This document shows positions 1 through 8,397 of a DNA stretch of 45,753 bases, piece after piece. A program made the translations under genes and the position numbers. The notes under the pieces were generated by a model that saw only the letters and a program-made list of their open reading frames with translations, did not search any database and was not told the DNA's origin. Each line of letters opens with the position of its first letter. Positions within the stretch are counted from its first letter, which is position 1. The stretch lies in NCBI RefSeq assembly GCF_022848905.1, contig NZ_JAFIRA010000032.1, forward strand, positions 1 through 45,753. The letters are read 5' to 3'. This stretch comes from Thermostichus vulcanus str. 'Rupite' (GTDB taxonomy: Bacteria; Cyanobacteriota; Cyanobacteriia; Thermostichales; Thermostichaceae).

Positions 1-135
1 AGCGTTCACGGTTTTGAGTGGTATCTAAGCTTAGAACGCTGGCTCCCCCTTCATCTCTTCAATCTCCAAAACTACCGCACAGCAAGGCACCCAGCTATCT
101 GTAAGCAGCTTTTGTCAGTCAATCAGCCTACCCAG
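1..135. other. intergenic stretch at window edge
   Basis: No gene is seen here. The segment lies downstream of the minus-strand phytyltransferase gene. It holds a short inverted pair, AGCGTTC at 1-7 and GAACGCT at 34-40, with TAAGCTTA between. A hairpin is possible, but no T-run follows, so I do not call a terminator. Confidence 0.4.
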
Positions 136-1038
136 TTATAGAAAAGCCCAGGGATACAACAAATATTCCAGGTAAAATAGCTTCCAGATCAGTTGATAGT
201 AATTCACGATTGCTTCCCGCCGCGTTACATCCAGACGGATCCCGTAGCCCAAGAGGATTCCCAACCCCAACACATGTCCTATCAACAGCCAACGACTGTT
301 TTGCACCGGCAAAAACCCACTCCCCAAGCCAATCAACCCCAGATAGCAACAGGCCAAAATCCCAATACAAAAGGTGGAAATACGCTCTTGCCCAAACCGT
401 AAAGAAAAGGTGGCGATGGCAAACTTACGATCCCCTTCCATGTCGGGAATATCTTTGTAGAGGGCGATCACCAAGCCAAAAATGGACATAAACCCCGTCA
501 GCAACACAATCGGTGCCGACAGCTCTACCCTGGCCTGGAGTAGCTGCTGAAAATGGCTGTAAAGGCCCAAATTGACGATTACCCCCCGCACACAGTAAAT
601 ACAAGCCGAGGCCGCCAGTGGAAAGCGCTTCAACCGCAAGGGGGGCAATGAATAGGCCGTACCAATCCCATTGCTCAGGAGCACCGTCAGCAGCAAATAA
701 GGGATCCCCGTCGCCGCCAACAGCACGGATCCCACCCCACACACCGAGACGATTCCCATTCCCTCTGCCCAGGTCAGGGATCCCGCCGCTAAGGGCAAAT
801 GGGGTTTGTTGATGCGGTCGATCTCGATATCGGTGAGCTGATTCAGGCCGACGATGTAGACGTTGGCTGCCAAGCAAGCCACCCAGGCCAGGAGCAACGA
901 AGGCAGAGGGGATAGCAGTTGTTCCCAGGATCCCTCAGTTACAAACCCCGCCAACAGGTAAAGGCCCAGCACGCTGGCACTGGTGCCGTAAAGGGTGTGA
1001 GGTCGGGCAAAACGCCAGAGTACCGGCAAGTTCAACAT
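136..1038 (-). CDS. homogentisate phytyltransferase (UbiA family)
   Basis: A membrane prenyltransferase that joins homogentisate to phytyl diphosphate, the committed step of tocopherol synthesis. The roughly 300-residue protein has both Asp-rich UbiA motifs: NQLTDIEIDRINKP in the first third and KDIPDMEGD in the second half. These bind the Mg-diphosphate of the prenyl donor. The ends RFARPHTLYGTSAS and IWKLFYLEYLLYP match the cyanobacterial Slr1736-type phytyltransferases more closely than menaquinone or chlorophyll a prenyltransferases. Several hydrophobic helices fit a multi-pass membrane protein. I chose the ATG at 1038; a TTG lies one codon further upstream. It is transcribed in the same direction as the DUF177-jag-yidC group, only about 25 bases downstream. 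Methyl-naphthoquinone or plastoquinone prenyltransferase is the less likely alternative. Confidence 0.85.
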   Translation of the reverse strand: MLNLPVLWRFARPHTLYGTSASVLGLYLLAGFVTEGSWEQLLSPLPSLLLAWVACLAANVYIVGLNQLTDIEIDRINKPHLPLAAGSLTWAEGMGIVSVCGVGSVLLAATGIPYLLLTVLLSNGIGTAYSLPPLRLKRFPLAASACIYCVRGVIVNLGLYSHFQQLLQARVELSAPIVLLTGFMSIFGLVIALYKDIPDMEGDRKFAIATFSLRFGQERISTFCIGILACCYLGLIGLGSGFLPVQNSRWLLIGHVLGLGILLGYGIRLDVTRREAIVNYYQLIWKLFYLEYLLYPWAFL

Positions 1039-1063
1039 CAAAAAAGGAAGAGAAAGAACAAAC

Positions 1064-1579
1064 CTAAGGGGAATCCTTAAGCGGAGCTTGCTGAAGCCTA
1101 GCTGCTAAAGCTCCAAGAGCAGCCCAGCGGGGATCCACCTGCTCCTGGGGGGTTTCTACCACAATCCCCTCACAGTCGGGGCGGCAGGGTAACTGGCGAG
1201 GCATTTCCAAATGCAGATGTTGATAAATCCAATCCTCCACATCCAACTCACCACTGGGGGGCAAACTCTCCAACAGTTCCTCATCTTTCAATTCCAGCTC
1301 CAGGGGCAGGGGTTCCGGGCTGGGATCCCGAATCAGAATGATCTCCTCAAACTCCACATTCAGCCGGTGATTAAACTGTTGCAAACACCGGTGACAGGTC
1401 AGGGTAACAATCGTTTGGGCTTGGGCACTGGCCTCCAGAAAATGGCCCCGATGACTCACCTGCAGGGATCCCTCTACAGGGGTCAGACTTTCGAAGCCCT
1501 GGAAAAACTGCTTAAACTCCAACTCCTGCGTGTGTTGGGGCAGCTGGCGTAGATCGGATAGACGAATGGGCTTCAACAT
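1064..1579 (-). CDS. YceD/DUF177 family protein
   Basis: A 171-residue acidic protein of the DUF177 (YceD) family, linked in other bacteria and plastids to 23S rRNA accumulation and often found near rpmF. The family core is visible as TCHRCLQQF near residue 60, followed by an acidic stretch (VEFEEIILI) and a second cysteine pair in LPCRPDCEG near residue 130. The four cysteines could bind a metal. It lies directly downstream of jag on the same strand, in the usual cyanobacterial yidC-jag-DUF177 order. The biochemical role is not established from the sequence. Confidence 0.8.
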   Translation of the reverse strand: MLKPIRLSDLRQLPQHTQELEFKQFFQGFESLTPVEGSLQVSHRGHFLEASAQAQTIVTLTCHRCLQQFNHRLNVEFEEIILIRDPSPEPLPLELELKDEELLESLPPSGELDVEDWIYQHLHLEMPRQLPCRPDCEGIVVETPQEQVDPRWAALGALAARLQQAPLKDSP

Positions 1580-1636
1580 TCCTACTCTCTTTTGTCGCTA
1601 GCAGGGCTCTCGCGGATCCCGCGATACAGACAATGC

Positions 1637-2215
1637 TCACTTAGCTCCTTCACGCACCGGACGAATCACCAGGCGACGATCTGGCTCTTTCCCCCGGCTA
1701 ACGGTTTCCAGATCCGCATAGGCGGGGTCGCTTAACAGGGTATGAATTTGACGACGTTCCGCCGCCGAAAGGGCTTGAAACTCATATTCTTGGCCACTGG
1801 CTCGAACCTGGTTCACGGCTAAAGTTGCCATATCCTGCAGTTCTTGTAGACGGCGCTGACGGTAGCCATCCAGCTCTAAGGTATAGGCTTGCTGTTGGTC
1901 TTCCGGTTGATTCAGGTTCAGAAGGGTATTGGCCAAGTATTGCAGCGCATCCAGCACCACCGGGGAGCGATCCTCTTCCTGGCCCAACTCCCGTGGCGAA
2001 GGGGGGGCTTTGCTCAGTAAAAGTTGCTTTTGTGCCGTTGTTAGCGAAGCAGCCTCGATCTCCAGCGTTTCTCCCACCACCTGTACCGCAGCCGGGATGC
2101 CCATGGCGGAGAGCACCTGTTGCAGCCACTGTCTAGCACGTTCTTGATTTTCAGCCAAAGCTGATTCGCTCAGGGTGGATGCTGTTGCTCCCATAGAAGA
2201 CTGAGGGGGACTCAT
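1637..2215 (-). CDS. jag: Jag/KhpB-like R3H-domain RNA-binding protein
   Basis: A 192-residue protein of the Jag (SpoIIIJ-associated, KhpB) family, which pairs a KH-like domain with a C-terminal R3H single-strand nucleic acid-binding domain. The KH-like part spans about residues 80-140 (VLDALQYLANTLLN). The R3H core follows, with ELDGYRQRRLQELQDMA, then RRQIHTLLSDPAYADLETVSRG and a basic tail. The N-terminus is low-complexity. The ATG at 2215 is preferred; a TTG seven codons upstream is the alternative. The gene sits immediately downstream of yidC, its standard partner, which suggests a link to membrane protein biogenesis or RNA control. Confidence 0.85.
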   Translation of the reverse strand: MSPPQSSMGATASTLSESALAENQERARQWLQQVLSAMGIPAAVQVVGETLEIEAASLTTAQKQLLLSKAPPSPRELGQEEDRSPVVLDALQYLANTLLNLNQPEDQQQAYTLELDGYRQRRLQELQDMATLAVNQVRASGQEYEFQALSAAERRQIHTLLSDPAYADLETVSRGKEPDRRLVIRPVREGAK

Positions 2216-2285
2216 CCTGGGCAACTCCAGTTCCAAAGGGGCTCACACGCTTACTCAAGGACTCAACTTAGCAGCAGGGGATCCC

Positions 2286-3470
2286 TTAAGGTTCAAAAGG
2301 TAATGATTCGCGGCCTTCTGTTTTGGGCTTAGCAGACTTTCCCACCTCTTCCGCTTCCACAGTTATCACTTCAGCCGCCCGCCGCCGTTCTTCTTCCACC
2401 AACTGTTGCAGGTTCTCTGGCAAGGGCTCGCGGGAGAGCAAGGCTGTTTGCACGGTTTGGAAAATGTTGGAAACCAGAATGTAAAGCAAGACACCTGCAG
2501 GCAAGGGGAAAAACAAAAACATCGCTGAAAACAACACAGGGGTGATACGCGCCATCGAACTTTGGCTGGGATCCTCCTTACCTGAATCCTGTCCGGCAGT
2601 CGTCAAAGATTGGTTTAAGTAAATAGACACCCCAAAGATAACAATCATGGCGACGATGTCCCAGTGAATGGTGCCATCTTCGTCAAAGGCACCAACGCGA
2701 CCCAGTTTGTCGATAAACAGGAATCCCGTATCCGATGCTAAGCCCGGAATCGACACCTGTACCGTTACATCCCCTGGCTCCAGAGCCAGCAGGGTGCCAT
2801 CCGGCTTAATTTGGGCGCGATCTTCCCCTTTGGTAATTTTCCAGGTGGGCTGCAGTTTGCTCGGATCCCCACCTGCTTCCACCACTAACTGTTCAAAGGG
2901 TTTACCTCCCGCCCCCTGCAACAGAAACTCCACTTCTTCCCCAACGCCAATCTTCGTGCCCTTTGGCTCCACCAGCACCACCGGCTTGTGCAGGGAATCG
3001 GTCACAAAAATATTTTTACTGGGGCTGACATAAGGAGCAGGCACCACCTCAGCCGCTACCTCTGTGGGCAAGATTTGCAGGTTCACATCGTAAGTCACCG
3101 CCGCAAATGGGGATCCCCGCAGTGTTGCAAACAAAGCAAACAGCACCGGCATCTGCACCAGCAGCGGCAAACAGCCCCCGAGGGGATTGGCTCCCAATTC
3201 GCTGTAGAGCTTGGACTGGGCTTCCCGCAGCTTCTGGGGATCATCGCGGTATTTCTCCTGAATTTCCCGCATCCGCCGTTGCATCACCGGGTTGATCACC
3301 TTCATGCGCCGCATGTTGCGGATGGAGCCCACGTTGAGAGGATAAAGGGCAAAGCGGATCACCAACGTCAGGAAGATGATGGCCAGCCCGTAGCTAGGTA
3401 CGATCCCGTAGAAAAAATCCAGGATCGGCAACATGACGTTGTTGGAGAGAAATCCGACTCCGAAATCCAT
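2286..3470 (-). CDS. yidC: YidC/Oxa1 membrane protein insertase
   Basis: Inserts proteins into the cytoplasmic and thylakoid membranes, alone or with SecYEG. The 394-residue protein has the conserved hydrophobic segments: [19 protein letters not shown] near residue 30, a polar positively charged loop, [18 protein letters not shown] near 105, and two C-terminal segments around 275 and 315. Between the second and third segments is an insertion of about 130 residues with beta-rich, Big2/Ig-like character ([15 protein letters not shown], then [15 protein letters not shown]). I recognise this as typical of cyanobacterial YidC. The C-terminal tail is short and charged. It heads the yidC-jag-DUF177 string. 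The rpmH-rnpA genes often found upstream are absent; tRNA-Asn lies there instead. Confidence 0.93.
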   Translation of the reverse strand: MDFGVGFLSNNVMLPILDFFYGIVPSYGLAIIFLTLVIRFALYPLNVGSIRNMRRMKVINPVMQRRMREIQEKYRDDPQKLREAQSKLYSELGANPLGGCLPLLVQMPVLFALFATLRGSPFAAVTYDVNLQILPTEVAAEVVPAPYVSPSKNIFVTDSLHKPVVLVEPKGTKIGVGEEVEFLLQGAGGKPFEQLVVEAGGDPSKLQPTWKITKGEDRAQIKPDGTLLALEPGDVTVQVSIPGLASDTGFLFIDKLGRVGAFDEDGTIHWDIVAMIVIFGVSIYLNQSLTTAGQDSGKEDPSQSSMARITPVLFSAMFLFFPLPAGVLLYILVSNIFQTVQTALLSREPLPENLQQLVEEERRRAAEVITVEAEEVGKSAKPKTEGRESLPFEP

Positions 3471-3717
3471 GAGGGGTGCTGGCGAATGTCCGTAACCTAT
3501 TGTAATGGCTTCCGTCCAGTTGACGAGGACGTTTTCAGGGTTTGTCCGCCCGGATCCCCATGGCGGCCTTAGGATGCACCCGTTTGTGAGGCCAAACCCA
3601 GCCTATTGGGCTCTTCCTCAGCTGTCGCTGGCTGTCCCCACTGCCAAGATCACCCAAGCAACTGTTGTAGACCAGCAGCCCAGGGATCCCGGTTTTGAAT
3701 GAAAGAGATCAGGATAG

Positions 3718-3747
3718 TTGCCTTGGGACACTTTCATCTCCTATGAT
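3718..3747 (+). promoter_or_regulatory. candidate promoter of tRNA-Asn
   Basis: TTGCCT at 3718-3723 and TATGAT at 3742-3747 are separated by 18 bases. Transcription would start about 8 bases before the mature tRNA. The match to a sigma-70 type promoter is by eye only. Confidence 0.4.
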
Positions 3748-3761
3748 GGGAAACGCTTCAA

Positions 3762-3833
3762 TCCTCGGTAGCTCAGCGGTAGAGCGGTCGGCTGTTAACC
3801 GATTGGTCGCAAGTTCGAATCTTGCCCGGGGAG
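3762..3833 (+). tRNA. trnN: tRNA-Asn (GTT)
   Basis: A complete 72-base cloverleaf. The acceptor arm TCCTCGG pairs with CCGGGGA (one T-G pair). The D stem is GCTC/GAGC. The anticodon stem GTCGG/CCGAT encloses loop CTGTTAA with anticodon GTT at 3794-3796. The T arm is GCAAG-TTCGAAT-CTTGC. The discriminator base is G and no CCA is encoded. Confidence 0.95.
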
Positions 3834-3944
3834 TCTCATCCGTAGCTTGCCTGCTCAGTGTCTAGCTGGCTTTCCCTTTTGCGGGGGAGCGCTTCGATTT
3901 ATAATGCCCTCTGGCTGTTCATTCATCCCCTGAGGATACTTGCT

Positions 3945-4457
3945 GTGATCGACCTGTCGCGGATCCCTGCTCAACCTAAGCCTGGCCTCCTCAACGTGCT
4001 CATTGAAATTCCCGGGGGCAGCAAAAACAAATATGAATTCGATAAAGACATGGGAGCGATGGCACTGGATCGGGTGCTTTATTCCTCGGTGCAATATCCC
4101 TATGATTACGGCTTTGTGCCCAATACCCTGGCAGGAGACGGGGATCCCCTGGATGGCATGGTGATGATGGATCAGCCCACATTCCCCGGTTGTGTCATTA
4201 CCGTGCGCCCGCTGGGGATGCTGCAGATGATCGATGGCGGGGATCCCGACGAAAAGTTGCTCTGTGTCCCGGCAAAGGATCCCCGTTATGCCTCGGTGAA
4301 CACACTTGAAGATGTGGCTCAGCACCGTCTGGATGAGATCGCGGAATTTTTCGGCACCTACAAACGCCTAGAGAAAAAAGAAACCCAGATCTTAGGTTGG
4401 AAGGGACTAGAAGAAACCCAGGCGATCATCGCTGCCAGTCTAGCTGCCTACAAATAG
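3945..4457 (+). CDS. ppa: inorganic pyrophosphatase (family I)
   Basis: Hydrolyses pyrophosphate released by biosynthesis, in the cytoplasm. The 170-residue protein has the soluble family I landmarks in order: [16 protein letters not shown], the [11 protein letters not shown] segment, and the metal-binding [10 protein letters not shown] with its clustered aspartates, then DPRY and KKETQILGW near the end. I chose the GTG at 3945 because GAGG at 3932-3935 precedes it at proper spacing and the family starts there. The reading frame stays open upstream to an ATG at 3858, but that extension looks non-coding. The stop codon lies inside a 16-base tandem duplication. Confidence 0.95.
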   Translation: MIDLSRIPAQPKPGLLNVLIEIPGGSKNKYEFDKDMGAMALDRVLYSSVQYPYDYGFVPNTLAGDGDPLDGMVMMDQPTFPGCVITVRPLGMLQMIDGGDPDEKLLCVPAKDPRYASVNTLEDVAQHRLDEIAEFFGTYKRLEKKETQILGWKGLEETQAIIAASLAAYK

Positions 4458-4481
4458 ATACAAATACAAATAGATACAAAT
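4450..4481. repeat. perfect 16-bp tandem duplication at ppa stop
   Basis: ACAAATAGATACAAAT occurs twice head to tail at 4450-4465 and 4466-4481. The first copy contains the last ppa codons and its TAG stop (4455-4457). A very AT-rich run follows, then a 10-bp palindrome GGAACGTTCC at 4505-4514. Confidence 0.85.
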
Positions 4482-4543
4482 AAAATAAAAGATTACGGAA
4501 TTACGGAACGTTCCACGATTGAACTGGGGTTCAAGAACTACCC

Positions 4544-5563
4544 TTAGGCTTGGCGCCGTTGCTCGGTTTCTCCGTAAGCTTTGAGCAGCGCTGCCAGTTT
4601 GCGCCGCATTAGGATCCCGGGCTTATCAGCAGCCAGGTGTTGTTCGCCATCCATGCTCAGGGGGGTATCCCAATCGGTGGTTTGTAGGATAGCCTCGTCT
4701 TCTTGAACCACCATGCGATTGAACTCGATGATCCCTGCTGCAGGGATGTCTTCTTCGCGGTCACTGCGAATCCAGAAATGCACCAACTGAGACTCGCGGT
4801 CGTTAATGGGGGTGGCAGCCATAAACAAGACGGCGATCAACCCATTCGGATAGGTAATGCGGCCTCGATGCACAAACGGCATAAACCAGGTGGCATCCGT
4901 ATAACGAACGGTTTTCTCCTCGAAAATGCCCAGGTTTTTCTGTTGTAGGGGTGGGTTGGTGGCGGGTATGGCGGTGCGGGCCCGCAAACCCCATTCCAAC
5001 TCTTCTAGCTCCATCTGGGGTGGGATGGGGTTACTGGTATCCCCAAAGGTTTTGGTGTGAACGATGCTGAAGTGAGCATTATCCAAGAGATTTTCCATCA
5101 TGCGCAGGCCACTGCAGGGAAAGCGCTGATAGAAGTGGTGAATGACGCGAAACCCGGGATCCTCGGCCTCAGGAAAATCCGGAATCGGCTGCAAAGGGTG
5201 ATCATGCAGGCACACCCAAACGTAGTCGTAGCGAATTTGGGCTTGAAAGGCCTTCACCCTATAGCTGCCCGGGATCCGCTCATCTGCTGGTAACTGAGGC
5301 ACTTTCACACAGGCCCCAGAGCCATCAAATTGCCAGCCATGGTAAGGACATTGAATTGTCCCTTCCACCACACAGCCCTTCGACAGCTGCGCTGTGCGAT
5401 GGCAACAGCGATCCTCCACTGCCGCAGGGTTTCCCGCCTGATCCAGCCAGAGAACAATGCGCTGCCCCAGCAACTCAAAAGGTTTCGGCCCCCTCTGCAG
5501 ATGGTTAACGGGAATCACAGGGTACCAAAATCGCTTCAGGACAGGTTGTTGAGTAACCAGCAT
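4544..5563 (-). CDS. Rieske oxygenase, pheophorbide a oxygenase-like
   Basis: A Rieske non-heme iron oxygenase of about 339 residues. The N-terminal Rieske domain binds the 2Fe-2S cluster through C53-x-H55 (DRCCHRTAQ) and C72-x2-H75 (QCPYHGW). The catalytic domain has the mononuclear iron motif DNAHFSIVH near residue 160 (D-x2-H-x4-H). The overall layout and the YHGWQFDGSG segment resemble the PaO/Tic55/Ptc52 group rather than two-component aromatic dioxygenases. The substrate is unknown; a tetrapyrrole is only one option. The ATG at 5563 is preferred over an upstream TTG at 5611. No C-terminal membrane helix is obvious. The gene is divergent from deoC. Confidence 0.8.
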   Translation of the reverse strand: MLVTQQPVLKRFWYPVIPVNHLQRGPKPFELLGQRIVLWLDQAGNPAAVEDRCCHRTAQLSKGCVVEGTIQCPYHGWQFDGSGACVKVPQLPADERIPGSYRVKAFQAQIRYDYVWVCLHDHPLQPIPDFPEAEDPGFRVIHHFYQRFPCSGLRMMENLLDNAHFSIVHTKTFGDTSNPIPPQMELEELEWGLRARTAIPATNPPLQQKNLGIFEEKTVRYTDATWFMPFVHRGRITYPNGLIAVLFMAATPINDRESQLVHFWIRSDREEDIPAAGIIEFNRMVVQEDEAILQTTDWDTPLSMDGEQHLAADKPGILMRRKLAALLKAYGETEQRRQA

Positions 5564-5735
5564 TGCACAGAACCCGTCAAGGCCATAGAGAACAATAGTC
5601 GATTCTTTCAACGGCAGTGGTTGTGCTTGCTACTGTTGCATCTAAAAAGGGATAAAGGCTGCTGATTCAGTTTCGGATCCCTGTGGCTGAAGGCGGGCGC
5701 TAGAGTGGAGATCGTCAAAACTGGGGAGTAAGCAG

Positions 5736-6437
5736 ATGCTCTCATGGCAGCCGAAGGGCGCTGTGGATGGCTCGATCAACTTGGCGGACTATATTGACCA
5801 CACTCTGCTGTTACCGATGCTCACCCCAGAGCAGATCGATCAGGGCTGTGAAGTGGCCCTGCGCTATCGTTTTCCCAGCCTCTGCATCCCGCCCTGTTAT
5901 GTGCCTCGGGCTGTGGAGCGATTGCATGGATCCCCGGTTCAGGTCAGCACGGTGGTTGGGTTTCCGATGGGCACATCGATGGCAGAGGTCAAGCTCTACG
6001 AGGCCCAACTGGCAGTGGAACAGGGCTGCCGAGAACTGGATGTGCGCATCAACTTAGCCTGGCTGAAAGCAGGAGAACTGGATCGTCTCCATGCCGAGAT
6101 CGCCCAACTGGTGGAAGAAACGGGAGTCTGTGTGAAAGCGATTTTGGAAACGGCCCAGCTCACAGAAGATGAAAAAAAATTAGCCGGGGAAGTGTGCATT
6201 GATGCCGGAGTGGCCTTTTTGATGACCTCCACCGGTTGGATGGGGGGAGCAACAGTAGCGGATGTGCAATTGCTGTGGCAACTGAGCCGGGGAAAAGTCG
6301 CAGTTAAGGCCTCGGGAGGGATCCGGACAGTGGCTCAGGCAGAGGCGATGATCGAGGCAGGGGCCAGCCGCATTGGCACTTCTTGGGGCCTGGAGCTGAT
6401 GCAGGAGTTGAATGCCAAAGGATCGGCCAGCGTATGA
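5736..6437 (+). CDS. deoC: deoxyribose-phosphate aldolase homologue, Schiff-base Lys replaced
   Basis: A 233-residue TIM-barrel protein of the DeoC family, which splits deoxyribose 5-phosphate to glyceraldehyde 3-phosphate and acetaldehyde. Family motifs are clear: ADYIDHTLL at the N-terminus, VVGFPMG, LDVRIN with Asp102, VCVKAILETA, and VAVKASGGIRT with Lys191. The segment that normally reads F-[IV]-K-T-S-T-G reads FLMTSTGW here, so the lysine that forms the Schiff base in characterised enzymes is Met163 (codon ATG). The start ATG at 5736 has GGGGAG eight bases upstream. Its stop overlaps the recO start (ATGA). It may be inactive, use another lysine or have a different role. Confidence 0.85.
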   Translation: MLSWQPKGAVDGSINLADYIDHTLLLPMLTPEQIDQGCEVALRYRFPSLCIPPCYVPRAVERLHGSPVQVSTVVGFPMGTSMAEVKLYEAQLAVEQGCRELDVRINLAWLKAGELDRLHAEIAQLVEETGVCVKAILETAQLTEDEKKLAGEVCIDAGVAFLMTSTGWMGGATVADVQLLWQLSRGKVAVKASGGIRTVAQAEAMIEAGASRIGTSWGLELMQELNAKGSASV

Positions 6438-7255
6438 GTGGGCGCACCTATCGGGTTACCGGCATCAACTTAAAAGGGATCCCTCTGGGGGAGTCGGATC
6501 GGATTATCACTATCCTCACCCGCGAACAGGGGTTGATTCGGGCCGTGGCCAAGGGATCCCGTAAACAGCCTTCCAAGCTGGGGGGGCGCATGGAGCAATT
6601 TGTCGTTAATGACTTGCTTATTGCCCACGGACGTTGGCCTGCTCAAACCGATGCTTCCCAACGGCTACAACGCATTGCCCAAGCTGAAACCCTACAGAGC
6701 TTCCCTCGCCTCAGCCGCAGCCTGGCTCATCTGACAGCAGCCCAGTACCTGGCGGAGGTGACTTTAATGTTGGCCCTGTCGGATCAAACCCAAGAGGATC
6801 TGTTCGTGCTGCTGGTGGAACATCTGGAGCGTTTGGAACAGGCCCCTGACCCTGAGGCTGTCCTGCCTTTGCTTACCCATGGGTTGTATCACCTGCTGGC
6901 TTTGGCGGGGTTTGCCCCTCAGGTACAGGCTTGCCATTATTGCCACAGTGAGTTTCGCGGTCGGTTAGCTGGCAGTGTGTTTTTCAGCCCTCAGTCGGGG
7001 GGGATGGTTTGTGAGCCCTGTCGAGTGGCGCAGCGGCCCAACCCCATTTCGCTGGTCTCAGGTTCCGTTTTGCAAGCCTTGGGATCCCTGCCGAATCCGA
7101 CCTTGCCCAGCCTGTCTGAAGATTCCCTGCCTTTGGCAGCCTGGTTGGGAACAGAACGCCTGCTGCGGCGCATCTTGGAACATCATGCCGAACGGGAAAT
7201 CCGCTCCGCCAGGCTCTTGGCCAGTTGCTATGCCCTCACCCCTTCTGAAACATGA
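6434..7255 (+). CDS. recO: DNA repair protein RecO
   Basis: Recombination mediator that works with RecR (and RecF) to load RecA on SSB-coated single-stranded DNA. The 273-residue protein has the N-terminal OB fold (TGINLKGIPLGESDRIITIL and GLIRAVAKGSRK), a helical middle, and a zinc-binding CHYC...CEPC arrangement near residues 180-210. It starts at the ATG at 6434, which shares four bases with the deoC stop, so the two are probably translationally coupled. Its end converges with the kinase gene on the other strand, leaving only nine bases between stops. Confidence 0.92.
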   Translation: MSGRTYRVTGINLKGIPLGESDRIITILTREQGLIRAVAKGSRKQPSKLGGRMEQFVVNDLLIAHGRWPAQTDASQRLQRIAQAETLQSFPRLSRSLAHLTAAQYLAEVTLMLALSDQTQEDLFVLLVEHLERLEQAPDPEAVLPLLTHGLYHLLALAGFAPQVQACHYCHSEFRGRLAGSVFFSPQSGGMVCEPCRVAQRPNPISLVSGSVLQALGSLPNPTLPSLSEDSLPLAAWLGTERLLRRILEHHAEREIRSARLLASCYALTPSET

Positions 7256-7264
7256 ACCTCTCCT

Positions 7265-8251
7265 TCAAAGGCCGCGGATCGACTCCAGTAACTGGGGTGC
7301 TACAGCTTTTAGGGCTTGATAAAGGCGGATTTGCTGTCGGCAACGGGCGAGGTTGTGGGCTTTGCGACTGGGGTATCGCTCAGGATCCCAATTCCAGTAG
7401 CAGTCTTCAAACCAATCCTGGAGAAAGCGCATTGCCAGTTCTAGGGTGATCAATTGGATCCCCTGGAGGATCAACTCTGGTTGCAGGGCGCGGAGGTTCC
7501 CGGTTTGGGCATAGCCGCGTAACCCCGCCAAGATCGCTTCAGCCTGGAGGGTTTCCCCTCGTTTACCCCAAGAGCGTAGAGCATCTCCCAGTTCAATGTA
7601 GAGGTTGTGGTGCATAAAGGTATCGAGATCCAACAGGCCAACAAATTGCCCCTGCTCATCAAACAAAAAGTTGTTGAATTTAAGGTCAGCATGGATGATT
7701 TGGGTCGGGATCCCGGAGGGCAAAAATAGGGTTGGCACGGTATTGATAAGAAAGTCCCATTCCGCTTGCACCTCGGCGGTTGGGGAGTGGCGCTGTAGCT
7801 GCCGCCAAATGTAAACCGTATCGTGAAAGTGCGGGATCCGAAACCGGAAACGATACTCAAACCGAGCCAAGAGCTGATGCAGTCGCCCAATCGCCGCCCC
7901 CGCCTGTTCCAGGTACCCCCAATCGGGAGGGGTTTGATGACAAAATCCCGGTAAACACTCCATCACTCGCCACAGTCCTTCTGCCCAGCTCAAATGCAGG
8001 GATCCATCACGGGCACGGCAGAATTGTGGGGTAGGAAAGCCCTGTTGTCGTAGCCATTGGCTGATGGTTTGGCCATCTTCGGTGACAGTGGGATCAAAGA
8101 TCGGGTGAAGACGCTGGGCAATAAAGGATCCCTGAGGGGTACTGAGTTTCCAGGTTTGGTGGATGAGGCCGATTTGGATCGGTTGAGGGGGTTCGGGATC
8201 CCCCAGTTGAAAGTGCTGAGTGAGGGGATCCAACCAGGTAAGATCAGACAT
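7265..8251 (-). CDS. APH-fold kinase, N-acetylhexosamine 1-kinase-like
   Basis: A 328-residue protein of the aminoglycoside phosphotransferase/choline kinase fold. The catalytic loop is IHADLKFNNFLFDEQG (Asp as base, Asn for Mg) and the following LLDLDTFMHHNLYIELGDALRSWG holds the DFG-equivalent acid. This LDLDT...GD spacing and the C-terminal NLARCRQQIRLY resemble NahK-type N-acetylhexosamine kinases more than antibiotic kinases. The substrate is not proven. It lies 146 bases downstream of the ABC permease on the same strand and could be co-transcribed, so a nucleoside or sugar delivered by that importer is possible. The ATG at 8251 is chosen; TTG at 8275 is the alternative. Confidence 0.7.
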   Translation of the reverse strand: MSDLTWLDPLTQHFQLGDPEPPQPIQIGLIHQTWKLSTPQGSFIAQRLHPIFDPTVTEDGQTISQWLRQQGFPTPQFCRARDGSLHLSWAEGLWRVMECLPGFCHQTPPDWGYLEQAGAAIGRLHQLLARFEYRFRFRIPHFHDTVYIWRQLQRHSPTAEVQAEWDFLINTVPTLFLPSGIPTQIIHADLKFNNFLFDEQGQFVGLLDLDTFMHHNLYIELGDALRSWGKRGETLQAEAILAGLRGYAQTGNLRALQPELILQGIQLITLELAMRFLQDWFEDCYWNWDPERYPSRKAHNLARCRQQIRLYQALKAVAPQLLESIRGL

Positions 8252-8397
8252 GGGTAAGGGATCCGGCAAGGTCAAAGCGCACTGTACGACGATTCAGACA
8301 GCCCCTACAAGCTCCGTTAGAGAGAGGGCTGTACCACCGAATACTTCTATCTGCCTAAAACCTCACCCTGAACTTGCACAACAAGGGATCCCTGCCC

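Noticed and set aside
3505-3702. Open reading frame between yidC and tRNA-Asn on the plus strand
   Set aside because: Low-complexity composition with no motif and no ribosome site; it overlaps the yidC upstream region. Probably chance in GC-rich DNA.
7265-8251. APH-fold kinase as an antibiotic resistance gene
   Set aside because: The LDLDT...GD pattern and C-terminal motif fit sugar kinases better, and there is no sign of a resistance cassette.
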